Source: Bacteroidia bacterium (GTDB lineage: Bacteria > Bacteroidota > Bacteroidia > Bacteroidales > Azobacteroidaceae). Taken from it: a stretch of 19,188 nt of DNA. Positions 7,901 to 17,318 of this stretch are shown here, piece after piece. A model generated the notes under the pieces. That model was not told the DNA's origin, ran no database searches, and saw nothing but the letters and a program-made list of their open reading frames with translations. The stretch's first letter is position 1. Every line of letters begins with the position of its first letter. The stretch lies in assembly GCA_025996815.1 (NCBI GenBank), contig BNTT01000046.1, positions 1-19,188 of the forward strand, read 5' to 3'. Both the position numbers and the translations under genes were made by a program.

Positions 7901-10900
7901 TCAGGCATCTGTAGCCCCCACAGAGAGAGACACATGGACCGCTTCGCTTGCCCAACGGCGGACGGCATATAAGGCGACGGCGACGCATCTACGCGACTTG
8001 GCGGAGCAAATACAGGCATCCCCCGTGTGGCACAACTCTCTGACGGCATTCTCGGGTCCCATTCAGAGTATTACTGACGCAATGAAGAACATGATTATCT
8101 ACCCCAGATCCATCACGGATGATGCCGCTATGAATGACCGAGAGGAATTTTCCGTAGATATGATGCCTCTTCTCCAACTCGACCATTTCCCTGCGTCCCT
8201 CCCTTCCAACGTTACGGGTCCCCTGTTTGAGTACTATTTTGGGTATATGCCGTCGCCCACCATCGTCTTCTACTGGGAAGGTGAATACCTCGCTTCGGGT
8301 GCTTTGACGAAATGGAGAACCGATGGTAACACTGCGCCCATTACGGGCAAAATCTATCATCTACCCGCTAACTCTGCCTACGATAAGTTGAAGTTTCAAT
8401 TTGACCCGCAAGACGATGACGGTCACTCTCTCGACAGGTCAGTAGCCTTTACAGGCTATAGTCCTTCTGTTTGGGGGATAGAGCAAATGGATAATGTGAT
8501 GCTTCAGAAACTGAAACAGTCGGGGGCGGCAAGAATCAGAATGTCGAACGTGGATCTGGCCGGTAAGGATCCAACCCCGGAACTCCGAGCCAGTGGCACC
8601 ATCACCATCTTCCTCTCATTAAGTTCCGTTGAGTCGGCGGCGTTCTCTTCCGTCGTTGGCAACAATACGCTGACCATTACGCTGACCGGCGGCACCTTTG
8701 TGCCGGCAGCGAACCTCTCCCTGTTGCGATTTTTCATCTCCACGCCGGGAACGCCCGGATTTACCTCTCTTACCGGCGGCACGCTGACGCGCATCTCCGA
8801 CACGCAGGTCACCATTACCAACTTGCCCGCAGTAACAAGCGCCGGTCGCGGTCAGAAAATCACCATAGACGACGCTGTTCTTGCCTCGCAAGCCACAGCG
8901 GCAACGGTAGTTGCAAGCGGTAGTGCGTCTGTGTTAAAACCCGTAGAATCGGCACCGTTCTCTTCCGTCGTAGGCGACGACAGACTGACCATTGTGCTGA
9001 CCGGCGGCTCCTTTGCGCCGGCATCGAGCCTCAACCTGTCGCAATTTCCCATCACCACGATGGGAATCCCCGGATTTGCTTCCCCTCCTCTTACCGGCGG
9101 CACGCTGATGCGCATCAACAACACGCAGGTTAATATTATCGGCTTGCCCGCAGTAACAAGAGCCGGTAGCAATCAGAAAATCACCTTAGCCAGCACAGCC
9201 CTTGCCTCGCCAGCCTCAGCGGTGACGGTAATTGCAAGCGGTGCTGGGATAATTACCCCTCCCCCTCCCCCCGATCCTGATCCTGATCCTGATCCTGATC
9301 CTGATCCCAATCCCGATCCTGATCCCGACCCCGACCCCAATCCCGATCCCAATCTCCCCGCTCCCGTTCCCGTTGAGTCGGCGCCGTTCTATTCCGTCTT
9401 CGGCGACCACACGCTGACCATTACGCTGTACGACGGCAGCTTTGCGCCGGCATCGAGCCTCGACCTGTCGCAATTTACCATCTCCACGCCGGGAACACCC
9501 GGATTTATCTCTCTTACCGGCGGCACGGTGACGCGCACCGGCAACACGGAGGTTATCATCACCGGCTTGCCCTCAGTTATGACCGCGGGCCGCGATCAGA
9601 GAATCACCATAGCCGCCGCCGCCCTTTCCACGCGCGCCACAACGGTTGGGGTAGTTGCAAGCGGCGCAACCGGCAATGGGTTAAATGCCGTAGTATCGGC
9701 GGAGTTCTCTTCCACCGTAGGCAGCCACGCGCTGACCATTACGCTGACCGGCGGCTCCTTTGCGCCGGCATCGAGCCTCAACTTGTCGCAATTTGCCCTC
9801 TCCACGCAGGGGCTACCCGGATTTACCACTCTGAACGGCGGCACGCTGACGCGCATCAACAACACGCTGGTCACCATTACCAACTTGCCCGTAGTAACAG
9901 CCGCAGGTAGCGGTCGTCAGAGAATCACCATAGCCGCCGCAGCCCTTGCCTCGCAAGCCTCAGCGGCGACGGTGGGTGCAAGTAGCACAATTTTCGTTGA
10001 GTCGGCGGCGTTCTCTTCCGCCGTAGGCAACCACGTGCTGACCATTACGCTGACCGGCGGCACCTTTGCGCCGGCAGCGAACCTCTCCCAGTCGCAATTC
10101 GGCATCACGTCGGGAACACCCGGATTTACCACTCTGAACGGCGGCACGCTGACGCGCATCTCCGACACGCAGGTTAACATCTCCGGCTTGCCCTCAGTTG
10201 TGACCGCGAGCAGCGGTCAGAAAATCGCCATAGTCGGCACAGCCCTTGCCACGCCAGCCTCAGCGGCGACGGTAGTTGCAAGCGGCACAACCAGCGATGA
10301 TGGGGCACAGTCCGTAGAATCGGCGGCGTTCTCTTCCGTCGCCGGCAACAATTCGCTGTATATTACGCTCACCGGCGGCACCTTTGTGCCGGCAACGAGC
10401 CTCTCCATGTCGCAATTTACCCTATCCACGCCGGGAACCCCCGGATTTACCTCTCTGAACAGCAGCTTAGGTGTGCTGCGCATTAGCAACACGCAGGTTT
10501 TCATCACCGGCTTGCCCCCGGTTATGACCGCGGGCAGCGGTCAGAAAATCGCCATAGCCGGCACAGCCCTTGCCACGCCAGCCACAGCGGCGAAGGTAGT
10601 TGCAAGCGGTGATGGGTTTGCTCCCGTTCCCGTTGAATCGGCGGCGTTCTCTTCCGCCGTTGGCAACAATATGCTGACCGTTGAGCTGCCCACCGGCGGC
10701 ACCTTTGCGCCGGCATCGAGCCTCTCCCTGTCGCAATTTTTCATCTCCACGCAGGGAAGCCCCGGACTTACCACTCTGGAAGGCGGCATGCTGAGGCGCA
10801 TCAACGACACGCGGGTTATCATCACCGGCTTGCCCCCAGTTATGACCGCGGGCAGCGGTCAGACAATCGTCATAGTCGACGCAGCCCTTGCCTCGCCAGC

Positions 10901-11561
10901 CACAACGGCGACGGTAGTTAGCGGTAGCTTAAACTCCGTTGAATCGGCGGAGTTCTATTCCGCCGTTGGCAACAACACGCTGACCATTACGCTGACCGGC
11001 GGCTCCTTTGTGCAGGAAGAGTACCTCTCCCTGTCGAACATCGGCCTCCGCTTCCCGAACTCTATTTCCTCCCCCGTGTCGGGAACACCCGGATTTACCA
11101 CTCTGGAAGGTGGCACGCTGAGGCGCATCAACGACAGGATGATTACCATCACCGGCTTGCCCCCAGTTCAGTTCCTGGGCGACGGTCAGAAAATCGTCAT
11201 AACCGCCGCAGCCCTTGCCTCGCAAGCCACACAGGCGACGGCGATTGCAAGCACAACCGGCGTGTCCGTTGAATCGGCGGCGTTCTCTTCCGCCGTCGGC
11301 ACCGGCGCGCTGTATGTTATGCTGACCGGCGGCACCTTTGCGCCGGAAGCGAGCCTCTCCCTGTCGCAATTTACCATCACCACGCCGGGAACCCCCGGAT
11401 TTACCACTCTGGACGGCTGCACATTGCGCCGCCAGAGCGACACGATGGTTATAATCAGCGACTTGCCCTCAATTACGACCGCGGGCAGCGGTCAGAAAAT
11501 CACCATAGCCGGCACAGCCCTTGCCACGCAAGCCACAGCAGCGAGGGTGGAGACGTATTGA
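4923..11561 (+). CDS. Giant repeat-rich surface lipoprotein with Big_2 domains (paralogue 1)
   Basis: 2212 aa from the ATG at 4923, chosen because the paralogue starts at the matching codon and it lies just after the -7 box. Residues 1-32 are a lipoprotein signal: hydrophobic FALSLTLAFSA followed by Cys32; acidic residues (LLEE) soon after could act as a Bacteroidetes surface-export signal. Residues ~33-390 form an unrecognised module ([16 protein letters not shown]). Residues ~395-890 contain about six Big_2 Ig-like domains, recognised by recurring IATVD..G.VTAVG and C.V.V endings. Residues ~890-1235 are a second unrecognised module ([18 protein letters not shown]). Residues 1236-2212 are nine ~100-residue beta-rich repeats ([25 protein letters not shown]), with a Pro-Asp linker between repeats 2 and 3. 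The protein stops inside repeat 9 with no further domain. An adhesin or matrix role is inferred from architecture; no enzyme motif is seen. Confidence 0.85.
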   Translation: MIMLSSLFASTRCKAMGYRVFALSLTLAFSACASHLLEEPPALPTEQPEEEKKPQWVLDDATIAAMTKNGGLIINWIDTAANKSASTRASNEVTIGPGGTPGALNPTDQERQLQAWQKTWDALKRDVEPLPYIYRKAADLTRDYETNGVKVVYDWWWFDETDKTWKMKPAHEAAGVKLVVDRYWNYSPTGGWEHATGGMVTDNALKDIARWQSQTAALTRMAGYRTLYKEIDRFRYDYHTYLDLNKLFFSGSMEETLMLNDADPQKAPTLLLHDMDTYLRSNYVGVGEDRLTINEGVYTNSNDISEVYPPRPGGYSPEDSAIQINKYGKFLNTEKMLASPIYVLQQDASLPSTHPELPNPKYSAPAAARGKLFEFYMGNVKGVAPSWWGGEEDAVIILEDLDLYVGEIKQVVIRTIPSDISLAGIDWMSSNKAIVTVYNDGMAVGVSVGEATISVTFEGRELASCKVRVTHDPNAIPVTKITMDKTTLSMYLGQVYDRLSASVTPPDATYGTVVWLSDDETIATVDTDGRVTAVGIGTTYIIARAGGIDAVCEVMVVFPSIVLEDVLLQTGRTKLLKYTTSPPGATIINATWKSADETIATVLAGAVTGIKEGKTTVTVTIAGGQPVSCTVTVLPINPEDIWVESVTIYDADYDPLTHSGGKELKKLALPIGEAYQLHAEVLPDEATCDVVWVSERPDIATVDQTGLVTSVKRIGKANIVAIANGKTAVCEVSVETLTVKPTTLTIKMGETSEALLALITPYNDPYEDAVWSSENRRIATVNAIGQVTGISAGVVKIYASRGKSVYCTVTVTSDIGIVIKPNPLYIRPGQRYNKLEIALPQGTYILSSENPNIATVDEFGVVTGITEGTTKIVSTAYGRTDTCLVMVQALFYPVFDFTIGRPVPSETMGVIWGDPKIALTWKPADNMTDAEIIVKIREAKKQWDEFAFGIEAKPYYKPKSVGDVPDDRVFIESENTMIMDYSGGDITIGRYWPQASVAPTERDTWTASLAQRRTAYKATATHLRDLAEQIQASPVWHNSLTAFSGPIQSITDAMKNMIIYPRSITDDAAMNDREEFSVDMMPLLQLDHFPASLPSNVTGPLFEYYFGYMPSPTIVFYWEGEYLASGALTKWRTDGNTAPITGKIYHLPANSAYDKLKFQFDPQDDDGHSLDRSVAFTGYSPSVWGIEQMDNVMLQKLKQSGAARIRMSNVDLAGKDPTPELRASGTITIFLSLSSVESAAFSSVVGNNTLTITLTGGTFVPAANLSLLRFFISTPGTPGFTSLTGGTLTRISDTQVTITNLPAVTSAGRGQKITIDDAVLASQATAATVVASGSASVLKPVESAPFSSVVGDDRLTIVLTGGSFAPASSLNLSQFPITTMGIPGFASPPLTGGTLMRINNTQVNIIGLPAVTRAGSNQKITLASTALASPASAVTVIASGAGIITPPPPPDPDPDPDPDPDPNPDPDPDPDPNPDPNLPAPVPVESAPFYSVFGDHTLTITLYDGSFAPASSLDLSQFTISTPGTPGFISLTGGTVTRTGNTEVIITGLPSVMTAGRDQRITIAAAALSTRATTVGVVASGATGNGLNAVVSAEFSSTVGSHALTITLTGGSFAPASSLNLSQFALSTQGLPGFTTLNGGTLTRINNTLVTITNLPVVTAAGSGRQRITIAAAALASQASAATVGASSTIFVESAAFSSAVGNHVLTITLTGGTFAPAANLSQSQFGITSGTPGFTTLNGGTLTRISDTQVNISGLPSVVTASSGQKIAIVGTALATPASAATVVASGTTSDDGAQSVESAAFSSVAGNNSLYITLTGGTFVPATSLSMSQFTLSTPGTPGFTSLNSSLGVLRISNTQVFITGLPPVMTAGSGQKIAIAGTALATPATAAKVVASGDGFAPVPVESAAFSSAVGNNMLTVELPTGGTFAPASSLSLSQFFISTQGSPGLTTLEGGMLRRINDTRVIITGLPPVMTAGSGQTIVIVDAALASPATTATVVSGSLNSVESAEFYSAVGNNTLTITLTGGSFVQEEYLSLSNIGLRFPNSISSPVSGTPGFTTLEGGTLRRINDRMITITGLPPVQFLGDGQKIVITAAALASQATQATAIASTTGVSVESAAFSSAVGTGALYVMLTGGTFAPEASLSLSQFTITTPGTPGFTTLDGCTLRRQSDTMVIISDLPSITTAGSGQKITIAGTALATQATAARVETY
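8628..11558 (+). repeat. Nine tandem ~300-bp repeats in paralogue 1
   Basis: Units begin at 8628, 8943, 9372, 9690, 9996, 10314, 10632, 10938 and 11268, each opening with a codon for V of VESA. Unit lengths are 291-330 bp, except unit 2 (429 bp), which includes the Pro-Asp linker. Long stretches such as ctgaccggcggc and the following cctttg are conserved between units at DNA level, so homologous recombination between units is possible. Unit 8 carries an insertion around 11033-11085 and unit 9 is truncated at its 3' end. Confidence 0.9.
9273..9356 (+). repeat. Hexanucleotide microsatellite encoding a Pro-Asp/Asn linker
   Basis: Fourteen tandem hexamers of the gatcct/gatccc type; the first five (from 9273) are perfect gatcct copies and later ones vary to gacccc or aatccc. 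Together with the proline run before it, this encodes a DPDPDP...NPDP linker between repeat units 2 and 3. Being in 6-base steps, slippage would change linker length without shifting frame. Confidence 0.9.
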
Positions 11562-11570
11562 GCATGGTTC

Positions 11571-11590
11571 AAAAATATTTTGTACCTTTG
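11571..11590 (+). promoter_or_regulatory. Promoter core of the second giant lipoprotein gene
   Basis: TACCTTTG (11583-11590) is a perfect -7 box, 31 bases before the ATG at 11622. The 20-base block matches 4871-4890 at 19 of 20 positions. The nearest -33 candidate, ATTG at 11557-11560, is 22 bases upstream of the -7 box and overlaps the stop of the preceding gene, so spacing is one base beyond the usual range. Confidence 0.6.
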
Positions 11591-11621
11591 CAGCGGTTAT
11601 TAATATTATTATAGACAGAAT

Positions 11622-14600
11622 ATGATTACGCTATCTACATTATCTGCATCATTTCGCTGCAAGTCGGCGGGTTATAGATTGTTTGCATTGAGCCTCACGC
11701 TCATGTTTTCGGCGTGCGCTTCCCACTTGTTGGAGGAGCAGCCCGCACTGCCCACAGAGCAACCCGAAGAAAAGCCGTGGGTGTTAGACGAAGCCACGAT
11801 TGCTGCCATGACCAAAAATGGCGGACTTATCATCAACTGGATAGATACGGTAGCGAAGAAGTCCGTCTCCCCGCGCGCAAGCAATGACGTAACCATCGGT
11901 CCGGGCGGCGTCCCCGGCATAGTCAATCCAACCGAACAGGAGCGGCAGCAACAAATTTGGCAAGAGAAATGGAACGACTTGAAGCGCGACATGGAGCCGC
12001 TCCCCTATATCTATCGCAAAGCCGCCGATTTGACGGTGGACTACGAAACGAATGGCGTGAAGGTGATATATGACTGGTGGTGGTTCGACGAAGCCGACAA
12101 AATGTGGAAGATGAAGCCGACACATGAAGCTGCCGGCGTCAAATTAGTGGTCGACCGCTACTGGAACTCCACCTCCACAGATGGCTGGCAACATGCTGTG
12201 GGAGGAATAGCATCCGACAACACACTGAAAGATATAGCCAAATGGCAATCCCCATCCGCCGCCAAAACGCGCCTGGCAGGCTATAAAACACTGTATCAGG
12301 AAATCGACCGCTTTCGCTACGACTATGTCCCTTATCTGCAGACCAACCAGCTCTTTTTCTCCGGCAGCATGGAGGAAACGCTCATGCTCGACGATGCCGA
12401 CCCGCAAAAAGCACCCACGCTGTTGCTCTACGACATGGACACCTACCTGCGGTCTAATTATGTTGGAGTCGGCGAAGACAGGGTTATTATCAACGAAGGG
12501 GTTTATGCAAACAGTAACGACATCTCCGAAGTGTATCCTCCGCGCCCCAACGGTTATTCAAAAACGGATTCAGTCATTCAAATCAACAAATACGGCAAAT
12601 TTCTTGATGCCGAAAAGATGCTTGAAAGCCCTATCTATGTCTTGCAACAGGATGCCACGCTGCCATCTTCGCATCCGGAATTGCCCAGACCCAAATACTC
12701 CGCTCCTGCGGCTGCCCGCGGCAAACTGTTTGAATTTTACATGGGCAACGTCAAGGTGGTTGACCCCTCGTGGTGGGGCGGCGAAGAAGACGCGGTCATC
12801 ATCCTCGACGACTTGGATATATACGTTGGCGAAGCCAAGCAGGTGGTCATAAGAACCATTCCGTCCGACATTTCCCTTGCCGGTATCGAATGGCAGTCGT
12901 CCAATACGTCGATTGTGTCGATTACTGCCAACGGGTTGGCTATTGGCGAAGCCATTGGGGAGGCAACCATCTCCGTCATTTTTGAAGACCGGGAATTGGC
13001 AAGTTGCAAGGTCAGGGTTACTATTGACCCCAATGCCATACCGGCGACTCACATTACGCTGGACAAAACCGAGCTGGAGATGTACCCCGGCGAAGTTTAC
13101 GACCGGCTGATAGCCTCTGTTACGCCGCCCGATGCCACATATCGCACGGTCGTTTGGGTGAGCGACGATGAAACGATTGCCACGGTGGACACCGACGGCA
13201 GGGTAACCGCCGTGGGTGTGGGAACGACTTATATTATCGCCCGTGCGGGTGGCAGAATGGACGAATGCAAGGTTACGGTGAGTTTCCCCTCCATCGTTTT
13301 GGAGGATATAGTGGTGCACAAGGGCAGAACCGCGTTGGTCAAATACACCACGTCGCCTCCCGGCACTGCCCTTGTCAATGCCGTTTGGGAATCCGAAATC
13401 ACAGAAATTGCCACGGTCTTGGCGGGCGCGGTAACCGGCGTGGAAGAGGGTGAAACAATCATCACAGTTACCTCCAACGGCAAGTTTGCCGGTTGCAAGG
13501 TAACGGTGCTCCCTCCGCATCCTGACGACGTAATGGATATAAAGAGTGTCGCCATCTATGATGCCAACTATAACCCCAAGACTCATTCGGGAGGGAAGGA
13601 ATTGAAGAAATTAGCACTTCCCCTCAAAGAGACCTACCAATTACAGGCAGTGATTTCGCCGGCGGGTGCTGTTTGCGACGTAGTGTGGGTTTCCGAAACA
13701 CCGGATATTGCGACCGTTGACCAGAGCGGGGTGGTTACTGCTGTCAAGGAGGGCAAAGCAAATATTATGGTCATAGCCAACGGCTTGACTGCCGCGTGCG
13801 AGGTGTCGGTGGAAATGGTAATTGTGACGCCCGCCACCTTAACCATTAAAATCGGCGAAACAACCCCCACTCCCCCGACCACCACTATAACGCCCTATTA
13901 CGACCCCTACGAAACGCCGTTTTGGTGGTCGGAAAATCCGAGCATCGCCTACGTGGACGCAGCCGGGATAATAACCGGCGAATCAGTGGGTGTGGTGAAG
14001 ATTTACGCCACGAAGGGTGGAAGTGCCTATTGCACGGTGACCGTGAAAATAGACGTAGATATGGCGATTACGCCGAAAACATTAGCCCTTAACATTGGCG
14101 AAATGTACAATGCGTTGGCAGTTAGACTAACGACAACGAATGGCATTGATGTCGCCTATACATTTTCATCCGAAAATCCGGACATCGCCACGGTGGACGG
14201 ATCTGGGGTGGTAGTCGGCATAGCAGTGGGAACGACAAAGATTTTTGCCACCACTGCCGGAGGACTATCGGATTTCTGTACGGTCACGGTGGTTCCACCG
14301 GTGCAGAATATCTCTTATCCGGTCTTCGACTTCACCATGGGTCGTCCCGCGTCGACAGTGATGGATGGCATCCGCTGGGGTGACCCCATGCCGACCCTTA
14401 GCTGGGAGACGACCAGCGATATGACCGGTGCCGCATTTCTCGGGAAACTCGAGGAAAGCAAAAAACGCTGGGGAGAGTTTGTGGATAACATTCAGCCCAA
14501 ACCCTATTATAGCTCCGTCAAACTCAGGCCTGAGTATGTATTTATAAATCGTGCGAATACTATGGTGCTGGACTATAGCGGTGGGGAGATCATCATCAAC

Positions 14601-17264
14601 CGCTATTGGTCGCACTGGTCTGCTGCCCCCGAAAACAGAGCCGAATGGACCGCTGCGCTTGCCCGGCGGCAGATGGCATATAAGTCGATGGTGAAGCAGA
14701 TACAAATCTGGATGGAGCAAATGCAGGCATCTCCCTTGTGGAACTTTCCGGCGGCAATCTCGACTCCCATTCGGGAACTTAATGCCGCAATGGAGGAACT
14801 GATTGCCTACCCCACTCCCCTCACGGATGACCGGCTGAAAGACCGGCTGGAAATTTCCGTAGACTATACGTCCAGGCCCAACATTGACCACTTCCCTGCA
14901 TACCTCCCTCCCCAAGTTACGGGAACTCTGTTTGAGTACTATTTTGGGTATATACCGCCGCCACCGCCGATGCCCGTCATCGTCTTCTACTGGGATGGTG
15001 AATACATCGCTTCGGGTGCTACAGTGCATTGGGGGGCTGGTTCCACCGCGTCCCTTACGAGCAAAATCCTTTATTTGCCCCCCGGCTCTGCCTACGATAA
15101 GTTGAAGTATGAATTTACCCCGAAAGACGAGTACATAAACTCTGCCGATGGGTCAATAGGCTTTATAAGCTATAATCCTATTGGTAGTGCGGGGCTGGGT
15201 CAAATGGTTGATGTGAAACTTCAGAAACTGAAACCGACACTGACGGGGATGGGAACAATCAAAGCGACGAACGTGAATGCGTCCGGCGACGCTCCTACAG
15301 CCGCAAACCTCCGAGCCGATGCCACCATCAACATCAGCGTCAAATCCACATTAACTCCCGTAGAATCGGCGGCGTTCTCTTCCGTCGTCGGCAACCACAC
15401 GCTGACCATTACGCTAACCGGCGGCACCTTTGCGCCGGCGGCGAGCCTCGTCCTGTCGCGATTCTCCCTCACCACGCCGGGAACGCCCGGATTTACCACT
15501 CTGAACGGCGGCAGGGTGACGCGCATCTCCGACACGCAGGTCATCATTACCAACTTGCCCGCAGTAACAAGAGCCGGTAGCGGTCAGAAAATCACCATAG
15601 CCGACGGTGCTCTTGCCACGCAAGCCACAGCGGCAACGGCAACGGCAACGGTAGTTGCAAGCGGTGTAAATCCCGTAGAATCGGCACCGTTCTCTTCTGT
15701 CGTAAGCAACGACAGACTGACCATTACGCTGACCGGCGGCTCCTTTGCGCCGGAATCGAGCCTCTCCCTGTCGCAATTTACCCTCACCACGCCGGGAACG
15801 CCCGGATTTGCTTCCCCTTTTATCGGCACGCTGACGCGCATCAGCGACACGCAGGTCACCATTACCAACTTGCCCGCAGTAACAAGAACCGGTAGCGGTC
15901 AGAAAATCACCATAGCCGGCACAGCCCTTGCCACGCAAGCCGTAGCGGTGACGGTGGTTGCAAGCACCACAAAAGCCATTGAGTCGGCGGCGTTCTCTTC
16001 CATCGTCGGCAACCACACGCTGACCATTACGCTGACCGGCGGCACCTTTGCGCCGGCATCGAGCCTCTCCCTGTCGCAATTCACCCTCACCACACGGGGA
16101 ACACCCGGAGTTGTCAGTCTGGACGGTGGCATATTGAGGCGCGCCTCCTCCACGGAGTGCACCATCATCGGCTTGGACTTGGTGAAAATCGCAGGAGAGG
16201 GTCAGACAATCACCATACATGGAGCTGCCTTTGCCACGCTAACGCAACCCTCAATAGTGAGGGTAGTGGCAAGAGGGGCACCCCGCGACCCCTCAAGCCA
16301 GGACCTCACCATAAAGTTCGGCATACGCAGAGCAAGCGAGGTACTCACCCAAAGCATAGTGTATGAAACCTATACCGCCCTGCACAATATGATTTCTCAT
16401 CCCGCTCCGAATGAGGATTTTAGCACATTCGTCCAGCTTGGCGACTATATCGACCTGCCTTCATTGACCTATGGCAATAACACGATAGTTGACAAGGGGT
16501 TAAGGCGTGGTCGGCTCCTGCGCCATATCGTGGTGGGTATCAACTCATTTAAGCACGATATTCCCGGTGCGGTTTCTATTATTGCCAATAATCCCGGCGC
16601 CCCCGACCATGTGGTGTTCCAGTTCCAGAATGCTCCGCTTAACCGCAACATGAATTCCACTGTAACCAACGACGGGGGGTATTATCAAAGCGAGATGCGT
16701 CAGTTTCTTACCAATTCTTTCTATCCGGGGCTGAAAGAGGCCGCGGGGGGCATTACTGACGAGATGTTCTGGACGCCCTCGCGCAAATTGCTGTTGCCAA
16801 CAAGGGAGGGAGGAAACTCGGCGGATATACTCTGGCTCCCCACCATATCGGAAATAACGGGCAGAGACGAATGGTATCCCCTGCATACGACGCTGCAAGA
16901 GGAGGCAAAATTGCCTATGGCACGGCTTGAGTACTACACAAATAATGACAGGCGCATTAAATACGACAAAGACAATCGTCAAGGCGATTATTGGTTGAGC
17001 ACACCCCTTATCGTTAATCCGGATGGGGAACGCTTTCCGGAAGACTTGTGGCCCGGGCCCCCGCTCGCGCCCGGGCTCGGCTGGCTATATTATTGGGATC
17101 TTGACAGATACAACAGCTGCTTTTGCACTATCCGCTCCGATTATACTTTACGTGAGTACCATGGGGAGGAGTACGATGAGCAACACTGGAAGGAGGCGTA
17201 CCATGCCTTCGCGACACATGCTGTTAGGGATCTCGGCTGTGCCCCCGCCTTCTGTATTCGATAA
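11622..17264 (+). CDS. Giant surface lipoprotein with Big_2 domains and DUF6273-like C-terminus (paralogue 2)
   Basis: 1880 aa. The N-terminal ~1240 residues match paralogue 1 almost domain for domain: lipoprotein signal with Cys32 (LTLMFSAC), an unrecognised module with YDWWWF and [10 protein letters not shown], about six Big_2 domains (~391-891), and a second module with MVLDYSGG and [10 protein letters not shown]. It then has only three ~100-residue beta repeats (~1247-1552) against nine in paralogue 1. Residues ~1560-1880 are unique: [58 protein letters not shown] and the end GCAPAFCIR. That order resembles DUF6273 / formylglycine-generating-enzyme-like domains (IR.WLN, LLS..E, WWLRSP, G.RPAF), possibly a binding fold; the match is from memory of the family. 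Surface location and ligand binding are inferred. It lies 60 bases after paralogue 1 with its own promoter. Confidence 0.85.
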   Translation: MITLSTLSASFRCKSAGYRLFALSLTLMFSACASHLLEEQPALPTEQPEEKPWVLDEATIAAMTKNGGLIINWIDTVAKKSVSPRASNDVTIGPGGVPGIVNPTEQERQQQIWQEKWNDLKRDMEPLPYIYRKAADLTVDYETNGVKVIYDWWWFDEADKMWKMKPTHEAAGVKLVVDRYWNSTSTDGWQHAVGGIASDNTLKDIAKWQSPSAAKTRLAGYKTLYQEIDRFRYDYVPYLQTNQLFFSGSMEETLMLDDADPQKAPTLLLYDMDTYLRSNYVGVGEDRVIINEGVYANSNDISEVYPPRPNGYSKTDSVIQINKYGKFLDAEKMLESPIYVLQQDATLPSSHPELPRPKYSAPAAARGKLFEFYMGNVKVVDPSWWGGEEDAVIILDDLDIYVGEAKQVVIRTIPSDISLAGIEWQSSNTSIVSITANGLAIGEAIGEATISVIFEDRELASCKVRVTIDPNAIPATHITLDKTELEMYPGEVYDRLIASVTPPDATYRTVVWVSDDETIATVDTDGRVTAVGVGTTYIIARAGGRMDECKVTVSFPSIVLEDIVVHKGRTALVKYTTSPPGTALVNAVWESEITEIATVLAGAVTGVEEGETIITVTSNGKFAGCKVTVLPPHPDDVMDIKSVAIYDANYNPKTHSGGKELKKLALPLKETYQLQAVISPAGAVCDVVWVSETPDIATVDQSGVVTAVKEGKANIMVIANGLTAACEVSVEMVIVTPATLTIKIGETTPTPPTTTITPYYDPYETPFWWSENPSIAYVDAAGIITGESVGVVKIYATKGGSAYCTVTVKIDVDMAITPKTLALNIGEMYNALAVRLTTTNGIDVAYTFSSENPDIATVDGSGVVVGIAVGTTKIFATTAGGLSDFCTVTVVPPVQNISYPVFDFTMGRPASTVMDGIRWGDPMPTLSWETTSDMTGAAFLGKLEESKKRWGEFVDNIQPKPYYSSVKLRPEYVFINRANTMVLDYSGGEIIINRYWSHWSAAPENRAEWTAALARRQMAYKSMVKQIQIWMEQMQASPLWNFPAAISTPIRELNAAMEELIAYPTPLTDDRLKDRLEISVDYTSRPNIDHFPAYLPPQVTGTLFEYYFGYIPPPPPMPVIVFYWDGEYIASGATVHWGAGSTASLTSKILYLPPGSAYDKLKYEFTPKDEYINSADGSIGFISYNPIGSAGLGQMVDVKLQKLKPTLTGMGTIKATNVNASGDAPTAANLRADATINISVKSTLTPVESAAFSSVVGNHTLTITLTGGTFAPAASLVLSRFSLTTPGTPGFTTLNGGRVTRISDTQVIITNLPAVTRAGSGQKITIADGALATQATAATATATVVASGVNPVESAPFSSVVSNDRLTITLTGGSFAPESSLSLSQFTLTTPGTPGFASPFIGTLTRISDTQVTITNLPAVTRTGSGQKITIAGTALATQAVAVTVVASTTKAIESAAFSSIVGNHTLTITLTGGTFAPASSLSLSQFTLTTRGTPGVVSLDGGILRRASSTECTIIGLDLVKIAGEGQTITIHGAAFATLTQPSIVRVVARGAPRDPSSQDLTIKFGIRRASEVLTQSIVYETYTALHNMISHPAPNEDFSTFVQLGDYIDLPSLTYGNNTIVDKGLRRGRLLRHIVVGINSFKHDIPGAVSIIANNPGAPDHVVFQFQNAPLNRNMNSTVTNDGGYYQSEMRQFLTNSFYPGLKEAAGGITDEMFWTPSRKLLLPTREGGNSADILWLPTISEITGRDEWYPLHTTLQEEAKLPMARLEYYTNNDRRIKYDKDNRQGDYWLSTPLIVNPDGERFPEDLWPGPPLAPGLGWLYYWDLDRYNSCFCTIRSDYTLREYHGEEYDEQHWKEAYHAFATHAVRDLGCAPAFCIR
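15360..16277 (+). repeat. Three tandem ~300-bp repeats in paralogue 2
   Basis: Units begin at 15360, 15675 and 15978 and belong to the same family as the nine units in paralogue 1 ([20 protein letters not shown]). Unit 1 has two extra ggcaac hexamers near 15631-15650, encoding ATATAT, compared with unit 1 of paralogue 1. Unit 3 is the most divergent in its second half ([17 protein letters not shown]), next to the C-terminal domain. Confidence 0.9.
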
Positions 17265-17282
17265 TGAGTGGTGGCTTCGGCG

Positions 17283-17318
17283 GGCTGATAGCCTCTGTTA
17301 CGCCACCCGATGCCACAT
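17283..17318 (+). pseudogene. Out-of-frame 36-bp remnant of Big_2 coding sequence
   Basis: These 36 bases match 13105-13140, inside the second Big_2 domain of paralogue 2, at 35 positions (a for g at 17305). Read from 17285 they encode [11 protein letters not shown], the same peptide as in the gene, but this frame differs from both the upstream gene and trmD. It lies between the lipoprotein stop and the trmD start and looks like a scar from recombination or loss of a further copy. Confidence 0.75.

Noticed and set aside
8628..11558. CRISPR-like or other non-coding repeat array
   Set aside because: The repeats are ~300 bp, continuous, in frame and conserved at protein level; no short direct repeats with unique spacers and no cas genes are present.
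15414..16220. Long minus-strand open frames opposite the repeat arrays (also 4008-4724 and 12570-13586)
   Set aside because: They mirror codon bias of the plus-strand genes, repeat with the repeat units and have low-complexity Arg/Gly/Val-rich sequence with no recognisable domain.
17051..17076. GC-rich inverted repeat (gcccggg and cccgggc, 12-base gap)
   Set aside because: It lies inside the coding sequence for a Pro/Gly-rich segment ([12 protein letters not shown]), which explains the composition.
16278..17264. Diversity-generating retroelement variable protein
   Set aside because: The C-terminal fold is suggestive, but no reverse transcriptase, template repeat or near-copy of the gene end is found in the window.
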